Shown here: positions 1 to 9,869 of the stretch, piece by piece
Position numbering within the stretch: the first letter of the stretch is position 1
Layout: each line of letters begins with the position of its first letter
NCBI GenBank assembly: GCA_963805925.1
Contig: CAWDWB010000009.1
Coordinates: 310,001 to 374,000 of the forward strand
Origin: CAMPKL01 sp963805925
GTDB taxonomy: Bacteria > Acidobacteriota > Terriglobia > Bryobacterales > UBA6623
Direction of reading: 5' to 3'
DNA length: 64,000 bases
Translations under genes and position numbers: made by a program
Notes under the pieces: generated by a model
Databases searched by the model: none
Seen by the model: only the letters and a program-made list of their open reading frames with translations
Told to the model about the DNA's origin: nothing

Positions 1-29
1 GGCCGTTGCGCTAAGAAAGCCGCGACGGC

Positions 30-1298
30 TCAGGGGCCGAGCCACTGTCTGGCCTCCTCAAAGACGTCTTCCAACCGGCGGGGCGCGTCGCCCAGCAAAA
101 GCGGAAAATCCGGAGGACCGATCGCGAGTAGCTTGTCCATGCCTTCGCCAACGAAGACGTATCCCGTGTTGCGGCGGTACTCGACATACTTCTCGCACTC
201 GTTGTAGATGTACTCGTAGAAGATCTCCAGATCGACGTAGCTGCCCAGAACATCTTCCTGCGTCGGAATCGGGCTGGTCTCTTCTTGATCGGAGTAGATC
301 AACAGGCTGGAGAACGGCTTGATCTTATTGCGAATGCCGAATGAGATGCCAATGAGCGAAGGCTTCGCACGACGGATGGCCTGCACTGAAGCCCACTCCA
401 CGAAGGTGTTATTGACCAGCAGCGTGCCGTTGCCGTTGAGCAGGACGGATTGCAGGAAGTCGCGCAGCACCGCATCGCGGCCCGCGGCGCGATTCAGGGC
501 GCCGGGGTTCATCTTTTGCAGGCGTTCGCCGAGCTGACGCGGACCGGGAATCTGTTCCCCTTGCACCAACTCGTTGACTTCGTTCATCAGGATCTCACGA
601 AGCTCAGAGAGACGATCGAAACTGAGCCCGGTCCATCCGCTGAACTCCTGCATGAGAGGGTGGATTTCATCGCCGGCTTCCACGATCCAGCTGTCGAATG
701 GATTGTCGGCGCGCTTACCCTGCATGCCGAAGAGCGTCGGCGCCCGTTCGGCGCGAGGGGCGCCGCTGAAGAGTTTCGCCAGGTATTCCGGAATAGGGTC
801 GTCCGCGTCGCCAAGATCGAGATCAACCAACTTGCCTTTGTCTTTGAGGCGCAGCCACATTCGATCAGGGCCCATCGGCAACTGCGAAGGCGACACGACG
901 AATACGAGCCGGGGACGGCCTTGCCGGGCGACCTCAGCGTCAAGGAGCGGATCGATCTCGGCAAAAATGTTCGCTACAACGGCGCGCCACTCCGCGAGAT
1001 AGCGGTTGCGCTCCAAGAAGTCGACGTGCTCGAGGGTGAACTCTTTCGTGTTCCAGGTACGCCGGTCGACGCCCATCTTTTCCTCGACGGCAAAAAGCGG
1101 GGCGAACAGCCGTGCGACCGCAGCATCTTCCGAGCGGGCCAGCAGGCCGAAAAGACGTTCGAAGTAGGCCTGTTCAGCTGGGAACAACTTGTTCCAGTCT
1201 TTGATGCGATCGAACGAGTAAGTGGCGAAGGTCGGCGGCAGGCGCTGGAACAGCCCGTCGTCGATCAGTTTCTGGAGCTTGGGACTAACCTTCGCCAT
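30..1298 (-). CDS. Hypothetical protein, 422 aa
   Basis: I do not recognise a family. The protein is a 422-residue soluble polypeptide with no signal peptide or membrane segment. It is rich in charged residues and aromatic/acidic patches, with a DLDLGDADDP stretch near residue 165 and a VFVVSPSQLP segment near residue 133. The start MAKVSPKLQ is taken because no other in-frame ATG precedes it, but the upstream region has only a weak purine-rich ribosome site. It lies 38 bp downstream of the minus-strand FG-GAP gene and could be cotranscribed with it. The reading frame is intact and its codon use resembles that of its neighbours. Confidence 0.75.
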   Translation of the reverse strand: MAKVSPKLQKLIDDGLFQRLPPTFATYSFDRIKDWNKLFPAEQAYFERLFGLLARSEDAAVARLFAPLFAVEEKMGVDRRTWNTKEFTLEHVDFLERNRYLAEWRAVVANIFAEIDPLLDAEVARQGRPRLVFVVSPSQLPMGPDRMWLRLKDKGKLVDLDLGDADDPIPEYLAKLFSGAPRAERAPTLFGMQGKRADNPFDSWIVEAGDEIHPLMQEFSGWTGLSFDRLSELREILMNEVNELVQGEQIPGPRQLGERLQKMNPGALNRAAGRDAVLRDFLQSVLLNGNGTLLVNNTFVEWASVQAIRRAKPSLIGISFGIRNKIKPFSSLLIYSDQEETSPIPTQEDVLGSYVDLEIFYEYIYNECEKYVEYRRNTGYVFVGEGMDKLLAIGPPDFPLLLGDAPRRLEDVFEEARQWLGP

Positions 1299-1336
1299 CC
1301 GACTCTTATTCTATTGTGGCCTAGCGCGAGGCGTGA

Positions 1337-3025
1337 CTACTTGGCGATCTCGGTCAAGGCGTCGCCTTCCGTGAGCCGGTAGCGCTTGTTCGCCGCTATG
1401 GCTTTCATCTCTTGCACCGCACCGCTCGGCCAGCGCACCTTCATACTGTCGATTTTCGTTGCGGCCCCGAGGCCGAAGTAGAGAGCGAAATCGCTCTGCG
1501 AATAGTAGCTGCCTCCGCCCATCACCTCTCGCATTTGCGTGACGCCGTTTGCGGTAATCGTAACCCGCGCCCCGATGGCGCTGCGATTGGACTTCATTCC
1601 CTGAAGCTTTAGCCAGAAGAAGTTGCCTTGCTTGGCGGAGTTTTTCAAGACCGCAGGCGCATCGTTCACATTGACGATGACGACCTCCGGCCGTCCATCG
1701 CCGTCGAGATCGCCCGCGGCCATGCCGCGAGCAGTACGGTTGACCTGCAGGGCCGGACCGGCGGAGGCGGTGGAGTCCTCGAAGCGTCCGTTGCCCAGGT
1801 TGCGATACAGGATCGTCGGTTGGCGATAGGTCTCGCCGATGGGGTAGCGGTCCACCTCTTGGTAGATGTGACCGTTGGCAATCATCACGTCGGGGCGGGC
1901 ATCCGCGTCGAAGTCTTCGAACAAGACCCCCCAGCCGAGGAGCCGATGCCTGCCGAGGCCGGCAGCGGCTGAGACGTCCTCAAAGAACTGGCCGTCTTCG
2001 TTGTTGTAGAGCGACGGCAAGTCGCCTGAAAAGTTCGTCTTGACGATGTCGAGAAAGCCGTTGCCGTCGTAGTCTGCAACGGCAACCCCCATGCCTGCTT
2101 GCAGTTGGCCGTCCATGCTGAAGGCCGCGCCGGAGACGGCGCCGACGTCTTTGAAGGTGCCGTCTCCTTGATTGATGTAGAGCAGGCTAGGCGTCATGTC
2201 GCAAGCGACGTAGATGTCGATACGGTTGTCGTTGTTGAAATCGGCCGCAGTCACGCCCAACGCAAAACGTCCTCCCGGCTTCAGAATCCCCGCCTTCTCC
2301 GAGACCTCCTCGAAGCGTCCGTTGCCGACATTGCGATACAGCGAGTTCAGCGCTGGAGGCAAGCCGCGCGGGCCACACCACACAGGCATGTCCTTCCAGT
2401 TGCAATCGGCGCGTTCGCCGGGCTTGGGCGTCTTAGCCAGATCGAGATCCACATATCGCGAAAAGAACAGGTCCAACCGCCCATCGTTGTCGTAATCCAG
2501 GAACGCGCAGGCCGCGGTCCAACGACCGTCTTGCTGCAGACCGGACTTCTCCGCCACCTCGCTGAACTTGCCCCCGCCCAGGTTGTGATAGAGCGCCGGA
2601 CCACCGAAGTAGCCCATAGCCATATCCGGATTGCCGTCGTTGTCGTAGTCCCCAACGCAGACTCCCTGACCCCAACCACGACGCGTGATTCCCGCCTCAC
2701 GGGCCACGTCGACGAAGCGTCCCCCGTCGTTGCGGTACAGCTTCGAGAGCGGAGCTTTGGCGCCCGATCCAGCTTCCAGTGTCGTTCCATTAACGATAAC
2801 GAGATCGTTATCGCCGTCGGAATCGTAGTCAAAGACCGCAGCTCCCGTTCCGGTGGTCTCGAGGATGTAAATATTTTTCTCCGTGTTCCCGTAGGTGATA
2901 GGAGCACCCAATCCCCACGTTTTGGTAACGTCCGACATCACGAATGGGGATTCAGCGGCTCCGGCTGGCCACGAAACCAGCACTAACAAGCTTAAAAACA
3001 ACAAGTTAGGCATCTTTTGGGACAT
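1337..3025 (-). CDS. Secreted CRTAC1-like FG-GAP/ASPIC-UnbV repeat protein
   Basis: A 562-residue exported protein. An N-terminal signal peptide (MPNLLFLSLLVLVSWPAGAAES) precedes at least six FG-GAP/VCBS calcium-binding blades, visible as repeated DYDxDGxxDL motifs such as FDYDSDGDND, GDYDNDGNPD, LDYDNDGRLD, ADFNNDNRID, ADYDGNGFLD and GDLDGDGRPE. The last ~100 residues match the ASPIC/UnbV domain (KVRWPSGAVQE). Such proteins form seven-bladed beta-propellers on the cell surface or in the periplasm; their ligands are usually unknown. The first methionine (MSQKMPN) and a second one four codons later are both possible starts. It is divergent from the TonB-dependent receptor at 3268, so the 242 bp between them probably hold both promoters. 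Confidence 0.9.
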   Translation of the reverse strand: MSQKMPNLLFLSLLVLVSWPAGAAESPFVMSDVTKTWGLGAPITYGNTEKNIYILETTGTGAAVFDYDSDGDNDLVIVNGTTLEAGSGAKAPLSKLYRNDGGRFVDVAREAGITRRGWGQGVCVGDYDNDGNPDMAMGYFGGPALYHNLGGGKFSEVAEKSGLQQDGRWTAACAFLDYDNDGRLDLFFSRYVDLDLAKTPKPGERADCNWKDMPVWCGPRGLPPALNSLYRNVGNGRFEEVSEKAGILKPGGRFALGVTAADFNNDNRIDIYVACDMTPSLLYINQGDGTFKDVGAVSGAAFSMDGQLQAGMGVAVADYDGNGFLDIVKTNFSGDLPSLYNNEDGQFFEDVSAAAGLGRHRLLGWGVLFEDFDADARPDVMIANGHIYQEVDRYPIGETYRQPTILYRNLGNGRFEDSTASAGPALQVNRTARGMAAGDLDGDGRPEVVIVNVNDAPAVLKNSAKQGNFFWLKLQGMKSNRSAIGARVTITANGVTQMREVMGGGSYYSQSDFALYFGLGAATKIDSMKVRWPSGAVQEMKAIAANKRYRLTEGDALTEIAK

Positions 3026-3152
3026 CGCTAAGTAGTCCTCTGACGCTATCAGCCAGCCTAGGTTTTCGCAAGTCTCTCCTACGGCAGATGAGAGTTTTCC
3101 TACCGGTATATGGGATCCCGTATATTCGCCAAAATGATGAATCTAAAGATTG

Positions 3153-3181
3153 TTGACGCTTCATTCGTGTTTTGAAATACT
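3153..3181 (+). promoter_or_regulatory. Predicted sigma70-type promoter for the TonB-dependent receptor
   Basis: TTGACG (3153-3158), a 17-bp spacer and AATACT (3176-3181) predict a start near 3188 and an ~80-nt leader. The leader holds a GGAGGT ribosome site at 3251-3256, 11-12 nt before the ATG at 3268. Seen by eye only. Confidence 0.5.
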
Positions 3182-3267
3182 ACTTCGGGGTCTCGCGTTT
3201 GCACGAAGACCTAGTGTCGAAACCAAACGGCGGTATTTACCGCAACGGGTGGAGGTAGAAATAAAAT

Positions 3268-6200
3268 ATGCGCTACATCGCGCACCGAGTTACTGTCCTG
3301 GCCATGCTGGCCGCACTGATCGCAGCGCCGAGTTTCGCGCAGCGTGACATGGGAACTCTCCTTGGAGTTGTGACGGATCCTTCCGGCGCGGCTGTTCCGG
3401 GAGCAACAATCACCATTACTGAAGACGCCACCGGCGTCACCGACCGAGTCGAGTCTGACGCCGCAGGCAATTACATTCGCCCGCTGCTCAAGCCCGGCAT
3501 CTACACCATTTCAGCCGAATCTGAAGGATTCAAAAGGTCGGTTCAGACCGGCGTTCAGCTGCAATCGAGCGCTCGCGTCCAGGCGAACTTCGTCCTGGAA
3601 ATCGGCGCGGTAACGGAAACCATCGAAGTCGCCGGCTTGCCGCCCGCGCTGCAGACCGAGTCGACCCAGATGGGCGGCACGCTCGAATCCCGTCAAACCA
3701 CGGAACTGCCTCTGGGCGGTCAGCGCCGTGTGTCGTTCTTGGCCCGCACGGTACCCGGCGTTGTGCCGGCGGAACCGGGCGCGCGCACTGCGGCTGGCGG
3801 CGCGTTCTCGGCCAACGGCGTTCGCTCGAACGGTCAGAACAACTTCTTGTTGAACGGCGTCGACAACAACGTCAACGTCATCGACTTCATCAACCAGACT
3901 TCTTACGTCATCGGAGTGTCACCCGAGGCGGTCGGCGAAATGCAGATCATGACCAACGGCTACGGCGCGGAGTACGGCCGTGCGGCCGGCGGCGTGGTTA
4001 ATGTCAGCATCAAGTCGGGAACCAACCAGATTCACGGCTCGATCTTTGAGTTCGCCCAGAATGACCGCTTCAACGCCAACACCTGGGAAGCCAATCGTAG
4101 CGGCAAATCCAAGGGCGCCTTCAAGCAGAACCAGTTCGGCGCCGCCGTCGGCGGTCCGCTGATCAAGAACCGGACTTTCTGGTTCGGCGACTACCAAGGC
4201 ACCCGCATCACCAACGGCGCTCTGTCGAGCACGCTGACGATCCCGACCGCCGGAATGAAGAACGGCGACTTCTCGGGCATCCCGGGCGGCATCTACGACA
4301 TCCGGACGCAAACCACTGCGGGTGACGGCACGATTCTACGTGACCGTTTCGTCAACGACATGGTCCCGGTCGCACGTTTCGACCCGATCGCGAAGAAGTT
4401 GATCGACCAATATCCGGCGGAGAACCAGAACCTGTGGTCCCCCGGCGTACGGCCAGCCAGCAACTTCTTCACCCAGCGCGACTCCACGGTTGACGCCGAC
4501 CAGTTCGACATCCGCCTGGATCACCGCATCAATGACAACAACTCGATCTTCGGTTCGGTCAGCGTCATCGAAGAGTCCAAGTACCAATCGCCTCCGCTGC
4601 CTGGCGATCTCGATGCCGGCGGCTTCGGCGGCGAGACGGAGACCAACAAGTCGCGTAACGCGATGATGAGCTACACCAAGATCTGGAATCCGACGATCAT
4701 CACCGAGACTCGTGCAGCCTTCACGCGTTTGATCACCACCCGTGTCCAGGCCAATGCCGACAAGGACTCCTTCAAGGAGCTCGGCTTCGGCGGCATCGAT
4801 CCGTACACCACCAACAACGGCGGACTGATGAACCTCTCCCCCGGCGGTTACTCGTCAGTGGGCGGTTCTAACTGGCTGCCGACGCAGGAATACAACAACG
4901 TTTGGGATTTCATCCAGAACGTCTCGATCAACAAGGGCTCGCACGCCTACAAGTTCGGCGCCGAGTTCCGTCAGATCCGCTTCCCGTTCTTCCAGGTGCC
5001 CTCGCCGCGCGGCCAGTTCTCATTCTCACAGAACCAGAGCAAGCTGCCTTCGATCGGCGACTCCGGCGACGGCGTCGCGACCTGGCTGTTGGGCCTGCCC
5101 AGCAACGGCACCCAGTTGACCACCCAGAACTTCATCTCCTCGTTCAAGGAAGCCTATTCCTTCTACGCGATGGATGACTGGAAGATCAGCTCGAAGCTGA
5201 CGCTGAACATCGGCGTTCGCTATGAGCTCACCTCGCCGATCGGCGAAGAGAAAGGCCGCCAGGCTCACTTGGACTGGCACCGTAACTTCGAGAACCCCGT
5301 TTTGGTCATCCCCATGGGCAAGGACCAAGACGCGCCTCTGCCGGTCAACTTCGCGACCGACTACCCGAACATTCAGGTAGAGCGCGGCGTAGCCTCGAAG
5401 TACCTTCACGGTTGGGACAAGACCGACATCGGTCCCCGTGTCGGCCTGGCCTATGAGGTCAAGACCGGTACCGTCATTCGTGCAGCCTACGGCATCTTCT
5501 ACGGCGCCGAGGAAAACGAAGGCGGCAGCCCGAACCGCGGCGAGAACGTTCCGTTCAACCAACAGACGCGCTTCGATGCTGCATCTGCAACGGACATCAA
5601 CCCGTTCATCAACACCTTCTCGGACGGTTTCCCGCTGGACACGTTCTCGTTGCCTGCGCCGATTTCGTTCCGTACTTCGAACCCGGGCCGTCGTTGGCCT
5701 TTGGTCAACAAGTGGAACGTCAACATCCAGAAGGATCTGGGTTGGAACACCATCTTGGAAGTGGGCTATATCGGATCGAAAGGCAACCGCCTGCTGGTCT
5801 TGAACGACCCCAACCGGCCGATCAACAGCCCCATTGTTGGAGCACCGTCGGCTCCTCGCCGCATCATCAAGGCGTTGAACAACAGCGGTACGAGCGAAGC
5901 GAATAACTTCGGCCGCTCGACCTACCACGCCCTCACAGCGAAGCTCGAGAAGCGTTTCTCGGATCACCTGCAGTTCCTGTCGTCTTACACTTGGGGCCAT
6001 GCCCTGACCGACGTCGGCACGACTCTGTCGGGCGGCCCTGGCCAACGCGACACGAACCTCTCGGACGAGTACTCGAATGCGAGCTTTGACATCCGTCATC
6101 GCCTGTCGAACAGCTTCCTGTTCGAGCTGCCCTTCAGCTTCGAGAACAAGGCCGTCGACGCCATCGCCGGCGGTTGGCAGGTCAACGGCATTTACGTGCT

Positions 6201-6618
6201 GCAGACCGGCAACTACTTCAACCTCGGCACCAACAACGCTGTCGGATCCTTCGGCACGACTCGTCCCGACGTGGTTTCGGGCCAGAAGGTGAATGACGCC
6301 CCTTCGGGCGGCCGTTCGCCCGAGCAGTGGTTCAACACGGACGGCGTGATGAACCCCGCAGTGGGTACGTTCGGCAACCTGGGCAACTACTCGAACATTG
6401 GACCTCCGCGGTTCAACTTCGACTTCTCGTTGTTCAAGGACTTCAAGATCACGGAAGGAACCAAGATTCAGTTCCGTGCCGAGTCGTTCAACCTGTGGAA
6501 CTCGCCGCAGTTCAACAACCCGAACTCGACCCAAGGAAATGGCGACTTCGGCAAGATCACCAGCACTGCAGGCGGCACCGCCCGCAACTGGCAGTTCGCG
6601 CTTCGCTTCCAGTTCTAA
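3268..6618 (+). CDS. TonB-dependent receptor, Oar-like, with carboxypeptidase-regulatory N-terminal domain
   Basis: A 1116-residue outer-membrane beta-barrel. A signal peptide (cleavage near SFAQR) is followed by a carboxypeptidase-regulatory/Ig-like domain (~residues 28-115, GVVTDPSGAAVPGATITIT). A plug domain at ~125-250 (LLNGVDNNVNV, GAEYGRAAGGVVNVSIKSGTN) leads into the barrel, which begins with the typical GGPLIKNRTFWFGDYQG. The chain ends in an aromatic residue (LRFQF), as outer-membrane barrel proteins do. Acidobacteria carry dozens of such receptors, thought to import large or complex substrates using TonB/ExbB energy. The substrate cannot be read from the sequence. The gene is monocistronic: it has its own promoter and a strong terminator at 6644. 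Confidence 0.95.
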   Translation: MRYIAHRVTVLAMLAALIAAPSFAQRDMGTLLGVVTDPSGAAVPGATITITEDATGVTDRVESDAAGNYIRPLLKPGIYTISAESEGFKRSVQTGVQLQSSARVQANFVLEIGAVTETIEVAGLPPALQTESTQMGGTLESRQTTELPLGGQRRVSFLARTVPGVVPAEPGARTAAGGAFSANGVRSNGQNNFLLNGVDNNVNVIDFINQTSYVIGVSPEAVGEMQIMTNGYGAEYGRAAGGVVNVSIKSGTNQIHGSIFEFAQNDRFNANTWEANRSGKSKGAFKQNQFGAAVGGPLIKNRTFWFGDYQGTRITNGALSSTLTIPTAGMKNGDFSGIPGGIYDIRTQTTAGDGTILRDRFVNDMVPVARFDPIAKKLIDQYPAENQNLWSPGVRPASNFFTQRDSTVDADQFDIRLDHRINDNNSIFGSVSVIEESKYQSPPLPGDLDAGGFGGETETNKSRNAMMSYTKIWNPTIITETRAAFTRLITTRVQANADKDSFKELGFGGIDPYTTNNGGLMNLSPGGYSSVGGSNWLPTQEYNNVWDFIQNVSINKGSHAYKFGAEFRQIRFPFFQVPSPRGQFSFSQNQSKLPSIGDSGDGVATWLLGLPSNGTQLTTQNFISSFKEAYSFYAMDDWKISSKLTLNIGVRYELTSPIGEEKGRQAHLDWHRNFENPVLVIPMGKDQDAPLPVNFATDYPNIQVERGVASKYLHGWDKTDIGPRVGLAYEVKTGTVIRAAYGIFYGAEENEGGSPNRGENVPFNQQTRFDAASATDINPFINTFSDGFPLDTFSLPAPISFRTSNPGRRWPLVNKWNVNIQKDLGWNTILEVGYIGSKGNRLLVLNDPNRPINSPIVGAPSAPRRIIKALNNSGTSEANNFGRSTYHALTAKLEKRFSDHLQFLSSYTWGHALTDVGTTLSGGPGQRDTNLSDEYSNASFDIRHRLSNSFLFELPFSFENKAVDAIAGGWQVNGIYVLQTGNYFNLGTNNAVGSFGTTRPDVVSGQKVNDAPSGGRSPEQWFNTDGVMNPAVGTFGNLGNYSNIGPPRFNFDFSLFKDFKITEGTKIQFRAESFNLWNSPQFNNPNSTQGNGDFGKITSTAGGTARNWQFALRFQF

Positions 6619-6643
6619 GCGCGTAACGTAACCCAACAACCGG

Positions 6644-6678
6644 CGGCCCCCGTCTTCTTAGAAGGCGGGGGCCGTTTT
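6644..6678 (+). terminator. Rho-independent terminator after the TonB-dependent receptor
   Basis: A 14-bp GC-rich stem with one G-T wobble (arms 6644-6657 and 6661-6674) and a 3-nt loop is followed by TTTT. It isolates the receptor gene from the TPR gene that starts 21 bp later. Confidence 0.85.
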
Positions 6679-6698
6679 GCTTCTGCGAAGATGAAGTC

Positions 6699-7946
6699 GT
6701 GCGCTATTTGGTCGTCATCGCGTTGCTTGTGTGGAGTACGCCTCTAGCCGCCCAGACCGGCGAAGACTTCCTACGTGACGGACTCACATCGCTGCAGTCC
6801 AACAACCTGCAAGACGCCCTCAGCAGTCTGCTGAAGGCCCAGGAATTCGGCTCTGATGATGTTCGCGTACGTCTGGCCCTAGCCGAAACATACCGGCTGC
6901 TCGACCGGCCCGAGGACGCGGAAGCGGAGACCACTGCAGTCGCTACGATGGCCGAGGATAATCCTACGCTGTTGCGGGCGCTGTCCATCTACTTCGAGAA
7001 CGCCGGCAATGCTGCCGAAGCGGCCCGGATTGAATCCTCCTATACGCACTACTTCCCTGACGATGTGAGCGGGTTCGGCAGGGCGGCGACGTTCTATCTC
7101 GAAGCGGGAGACTTCGCCAACGCAGCCGAGTTCGCGATGAGCGGGCTGGAGCGAAAGGAAATGGCCTCGCTCTACGAAATCTTGGCTTCTGCGCAAGCTC
7201 AGTTGGGACACGACAAAGAAGCCGTTGAGGCGTTTCAGGGCGCCATCCGGCTGAAGCCTTACGACGAAGAACTCCGCTACAACCTGGCTTACCTTTCGTT
7301 GCGCCGCCAAGACTTCGACCAGGCGCTGAAAGTGCTCGACGAGGCCGCTCAAGTCTTCGACAAGAGCCCCCGAATCGAGTTGGGACGGGGCACGGCGCTC
7401 TATGGCCTACGCCGCTTCGATGAGGCGGTCGAGGCCTTCCTCAAGGCTGCCCGTCTGGCGCCCGGAGCGGCCCAGCCGCACTACTTTCTGGGGCGCATGA
7501 TCGAGAACGCCGGCGACCGCATCGGCGACATCGTCCAGCAGCAGCGAGTCTTCGCTGAAGCGCAGCCCGACAACTACCTGGGACCGTTCTTGTATGGTCA
7601 AGCTCTGCTGGCTTCCCTGCCTCCGACCGACGACCCGGCGGCCTATGAGGAAAGCGCAAAGGCTCTGCGCCGTTCCATTGAGCTAAAGGACGACTACTGG
7701 GAGTCTCACTTTGAACTAGGACAAGCACTGGAGCGCCAGAAGCGCTACGAAGAGGCCCAAACGGAGCTGGAGCGCGCCGTAGAACTGAATCCGAAATCGT
7801 CCAAACCGCAGTACCGCTTGTCGCGTGTTTACACGCGTCTGGGTAAGACCGATCTGGCCGAAGCCGCCAGGAAGAAACACGCCGAACTCACCGAGGCCGA
7901 ACGGGAGGCCATCGGCTCGGGGCTCACGCCTCTCGCACAGCCTTGA
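6699..7946 (+). CDS. Exported tetratricopeptide repeat protein
   Basis: A 415-residue protein that starts at GTG and has a short signal peptide (MRYLVVIALLVWSTPLAAQ). The rest is a TPR solenoid of about ten helix-turn-helix repeats, for example EAVEAFQGAIRLKPYDEELRYNLAYLSL and EEAQTELERAVELNPKSSKPQYRLSRVY. It probably acts as a periplasmic scaffold for protein contacts; the partner is unknown. A GAAGATGAAG stretch just before the GTG could serve as ribosome site. It lies between a receptor and a molybdoenzyme cluster and may be read into the latter, since the gap to 7984 is only 37 bp. Confidence 0.88.
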   Translation: MRYLVVIALLVWSTPLAAQTGEDFLRDGLTSLQSNNLQDALSSLLKAQEFGSDDVRVRLALAETYRLLDRPEDAEAETTAVATMAEDNPTLLRALSIYFENAGNAAEAARIESSYTHYFPDDVSGFGRAATFYLEAGDFANAAEFAMSGLERKEMASLYEILASAQAQLGHDKEAVEAFQGAIRLKPYDEELRYNLAYLSLRRQDFDQALKVLDEAAQVFDKSPRIELGRGTALYGLRRFDEAVEAFLKAARLAPGAAQPHYFLGRMIENAGDRIGDIVQQQRVFAEAQPDNYLGPFLYGQALLASLPPTDDPAAYEESAKALRRSIELKDDYWESHFELGQALERQKRYEEAQTELERAVELNPKSSKPQYRLSRVYTRLGKTDLAEAARKKHAELTEAEREAIGSGLTPLAQP

Positions 7947-7983
7947 TGCGTTAAGATGACGACGGCGGCAGAGTTGGGGGTTA

Positions 7984-8664
7984 GTGATGAATCGACGTAA
8001 GTTTTTGGCCGCGGCGGCGGCTTCCGCAGCTGTCGCCCGCGGCGAAGAGAAGATCCTGCTGCCGACTGATGATTCGGACCGCTACGGATTTCGGATCATG
8101 TGGTACAACCCGCCGACCTCCATCGACAAAGAGAACTATCGTCTGGAGATTGGCGGCCTGGTCGAGAAGCCCCAGCATTTCTCTCTTGAGCATTTGAACA
8201 GCTATTCGCAGGTCGAGCAGAACTCGCGCATGAAGTGCGTGCAGTGCTGGTCCGGACGCGCAACGTGGGGCGGCTTCCGCTTCGGCGAATTGCTGGAAGA
8301 CGTCAAACCTTCTCCCAAGGCCAAGGCCGTTCGCTTCGACTGCCACGACAAGTGGTACGAGTACATGTCTCTCGAAGAGATGGCCAGTCCGCGCGTATTG
8401 CTGGCCTTGCGTATGGGGGGAACGCCGTTGACCGACCAGCACGGCTCGCCGATGCGGCTGATCGATCCGTCGCGCTACGGCTACAAGTCGTGCAAGCTGA
8501 TCACAAAGATCACATTTCTCGAAGAAGGCAAAGGTTCGATGGCTTGCGATATCGGTCCTTACTATTCGCCGGATGGGCACATCCTGCCAGGCTACGATCA
8601 CCCGCTGGATATCGGTAAAGACGTTCGCAAGCGAATTAAGGGCGGCGAGATTACGGACTACTAA
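7984..8664 (+). CDS. Periplasmic molybdopterin-dependent oxidoreductase, sulfite-oxidase/MsrP-like
   Basis: A 226-residue protein with a twin-arginine signal (MNRRKFLAAAAASAAVARG) and a single oxidoreductase molybdopterin-binding domain. The motif RMKCVQCWSG places Cys85 where MsrP/sulfite oxidase keeps its molybdenum-ligating cysteine, followed by WGGFRFGELL as in MsrP. DQHGSPMRLIDPSRYGYKSCK is the usual cofactor-binding segment. Members of this fold reduce or oxidise small oxo-substrates, such as methionine sulfoxide or sulfite. The substrate here is unknown, and no adjacent haem-membrane subunit of the MsrQ type is present. The start has a GGGGGTTAGTG ribosome-like site. The stop codon overlaps the next start (TAATG), so the two are translationally coupled. 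Confidence 0.88.
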   Translation: MMNRRKFLAAAAASAAVARGEEKILLPTDDSDRYGFRIMWYNPPTSIDKENYRLEIGGLVEKPQHFSLEHLNSYSQVEQNSRMKCVQCWSGRATWGGFRFGELLEDVKPSPKAKAVRFDCHDKWYEYMSLEEMASPRVLLALRMGGTPLTDQHGSPMRLIDPSRYGYKSCKLITKITFLEEGKGSMACDIGPYYSPDGHILPGYDHPLDIGKDVRKRIKGGEITDY

Positions 8665-9818
8665 TGTTGTCCTTCAGCAAACGGCAGTTTCTGCGGCTCG
8701 CGGGTCTAGCCATCGCGGAGCGGATCGTCCCTCGACGTTTGTTAGCTCAGGCGGAACCGACCGAATCAGACCGCAAGCTCGTCATCGTCACCTTCGGCGG
8801 CGGCGTGCGCTATTCGGAGACATTCGCGCCCGATGGCCTGCACAACATTCCTCGGCTGCGCGAGTTGCAGCCGGAGGGCATGTTCTTCAAGAACTGCGTC
8901 AACTCCGGCGTGCTGTCGCACTACAATTCGACGGCGTCGATCATCACCGGCAACTGGCAACGGGTCGACGACTTCGGCTTCGCCCGCGCCCAGAGCCCGA
9001 CACTATTCGAGTATTACCGCAAGTCCACCGGCGCGCCGCCCACTGATGTGTGGGCAATCTGTACGAACAAGAGTTTTGCCTCGATGGGCGCGGCACGTTC
9101 GCGCGACTACGGCGAGGACTTCGGGGCCAACGTGGTATTGCCCAAGCAGCTCTTGTTGGAGGCGGTCGAGGGCGTCATCAAACGCGATCTCGACTCCGGC
9201 GTGGCCAATCGCGAGAATGTACTCAACCAGTTGGAGCACATCCTGAACGCCGGCTATGAAGGGATCGGCTGGACCATCTTCCGCGGCGGACGTGAGTTGG
9301 ACAAGCAGGTCAAGGAGACGCTCACGCGCTCGCTGGTCTCTTACATCTACGGCCCTGAGGCCCCGACCTCGGGCGACGAGCTGACGTATTTCATTTCGCA
9401 GGAAATCATGCGCGAGTTCGCCCCGCGCGTGATGCTGGTCAACTTCTGGGATATGGATGTCGCCCACTGGGGCTCCTACTCGCTCTATCTGCAGGCCATC
9501 ACCAAGACTGATCGCCTCTGCGGAATGTTGTGGGACGAGATTCAATCCAACCCAGCCTACAAAGATAAGACGACGCTACTGATCCTGCCTGAGTTAGGCC
9601 GCGACGGCGATGTGAACACGGCGAACGGCTTCTTGAATCACCGCTCGGGCGATCCCTCTTGCCGCAATGTGTGGATGATGGCCTTGGGCGCCGGCATTGC
9701 CAAAGGCGCCACGGACACGCCCATCGGCCACGTCGACGTCGCAGCTACGGCCGCCGAAATGCTCGGATACCGCCCGGCGGAAGAGATCGCCGGCAAGCCG
9801 ATTCGAGAACTGCTGTAG
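8664..9818 (+). CDS. Alkaline-phosphatase-superfamily (sulfatase/DUF1501-like) exported protein
   Basis: A 384-residue protein with a Tat-like leader (SKRQFLRLAGLAIAE). The fold is suggested by VIVTFGGGVRYSETFAP, NSTASIITGNW (the usual nucleophile/metal region), DMDVAHWGSYSLYLQAI and LLILPELGRDGD, with a late LNHRSGDPSCRNVWMMALGAG segment. This is typical of the alkaline phosphatase/sulfatase superfamily and of DUF1501 proteins. No sulfatase formylglycine CxPxR motif is visible, so classical sulfatase activity is unlikely. It overlaps the molybdoenzyme gene by one base, which suggests a functional pair in the periplasm. The substrate is not predictable. Confidence 0.75.
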   Translation: MLSFSKRQFLRLAGLAIAERIVPRRLLAQAEPTESDRKLVIVTFGGGVRYSETFAPDGLHNIPRLRELQPEGMFFKNCVNSGVLSHYNSTASIITGNWQRVDDFGFARAQSPTLFEYYRKSTGAPPTDVWAICTNKSFASMGAARSRDYGEDFGANVVLPKQLLLEAVEGVIKRDLDSGVANRENVLNQLEHILNAGYEGIGWTIFRGGRELDKQVKETLTRSLVSYIYGPEAPTSGDELTYFISQEIMREFAPRVMLVNFWDMDVAHWGSYSLYLQAITKTDRLCGMLWDEIQSNPAYKDKTTLLILPELGRDGDVNTANGFLNHRSGDPSCRNVWMMALGAGIAKGATDTPIGHVDVAATAAEMLGYRPAEEIAGKPIRELL

Positions 9819-9869
9819 GCCTCCTACAGCCTTTTCGGGCCTCTGCGCTGTGATATCCTCAACAGCGAA

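Noticed and set aside
5026..6639. A 537-codon open frame antisense to the TonB-dependent receptor
   Set aside because: It mirrors the third-position GC bias of the receptor gene, is arginine/valine-rich with no domain, and has no ribosome site.
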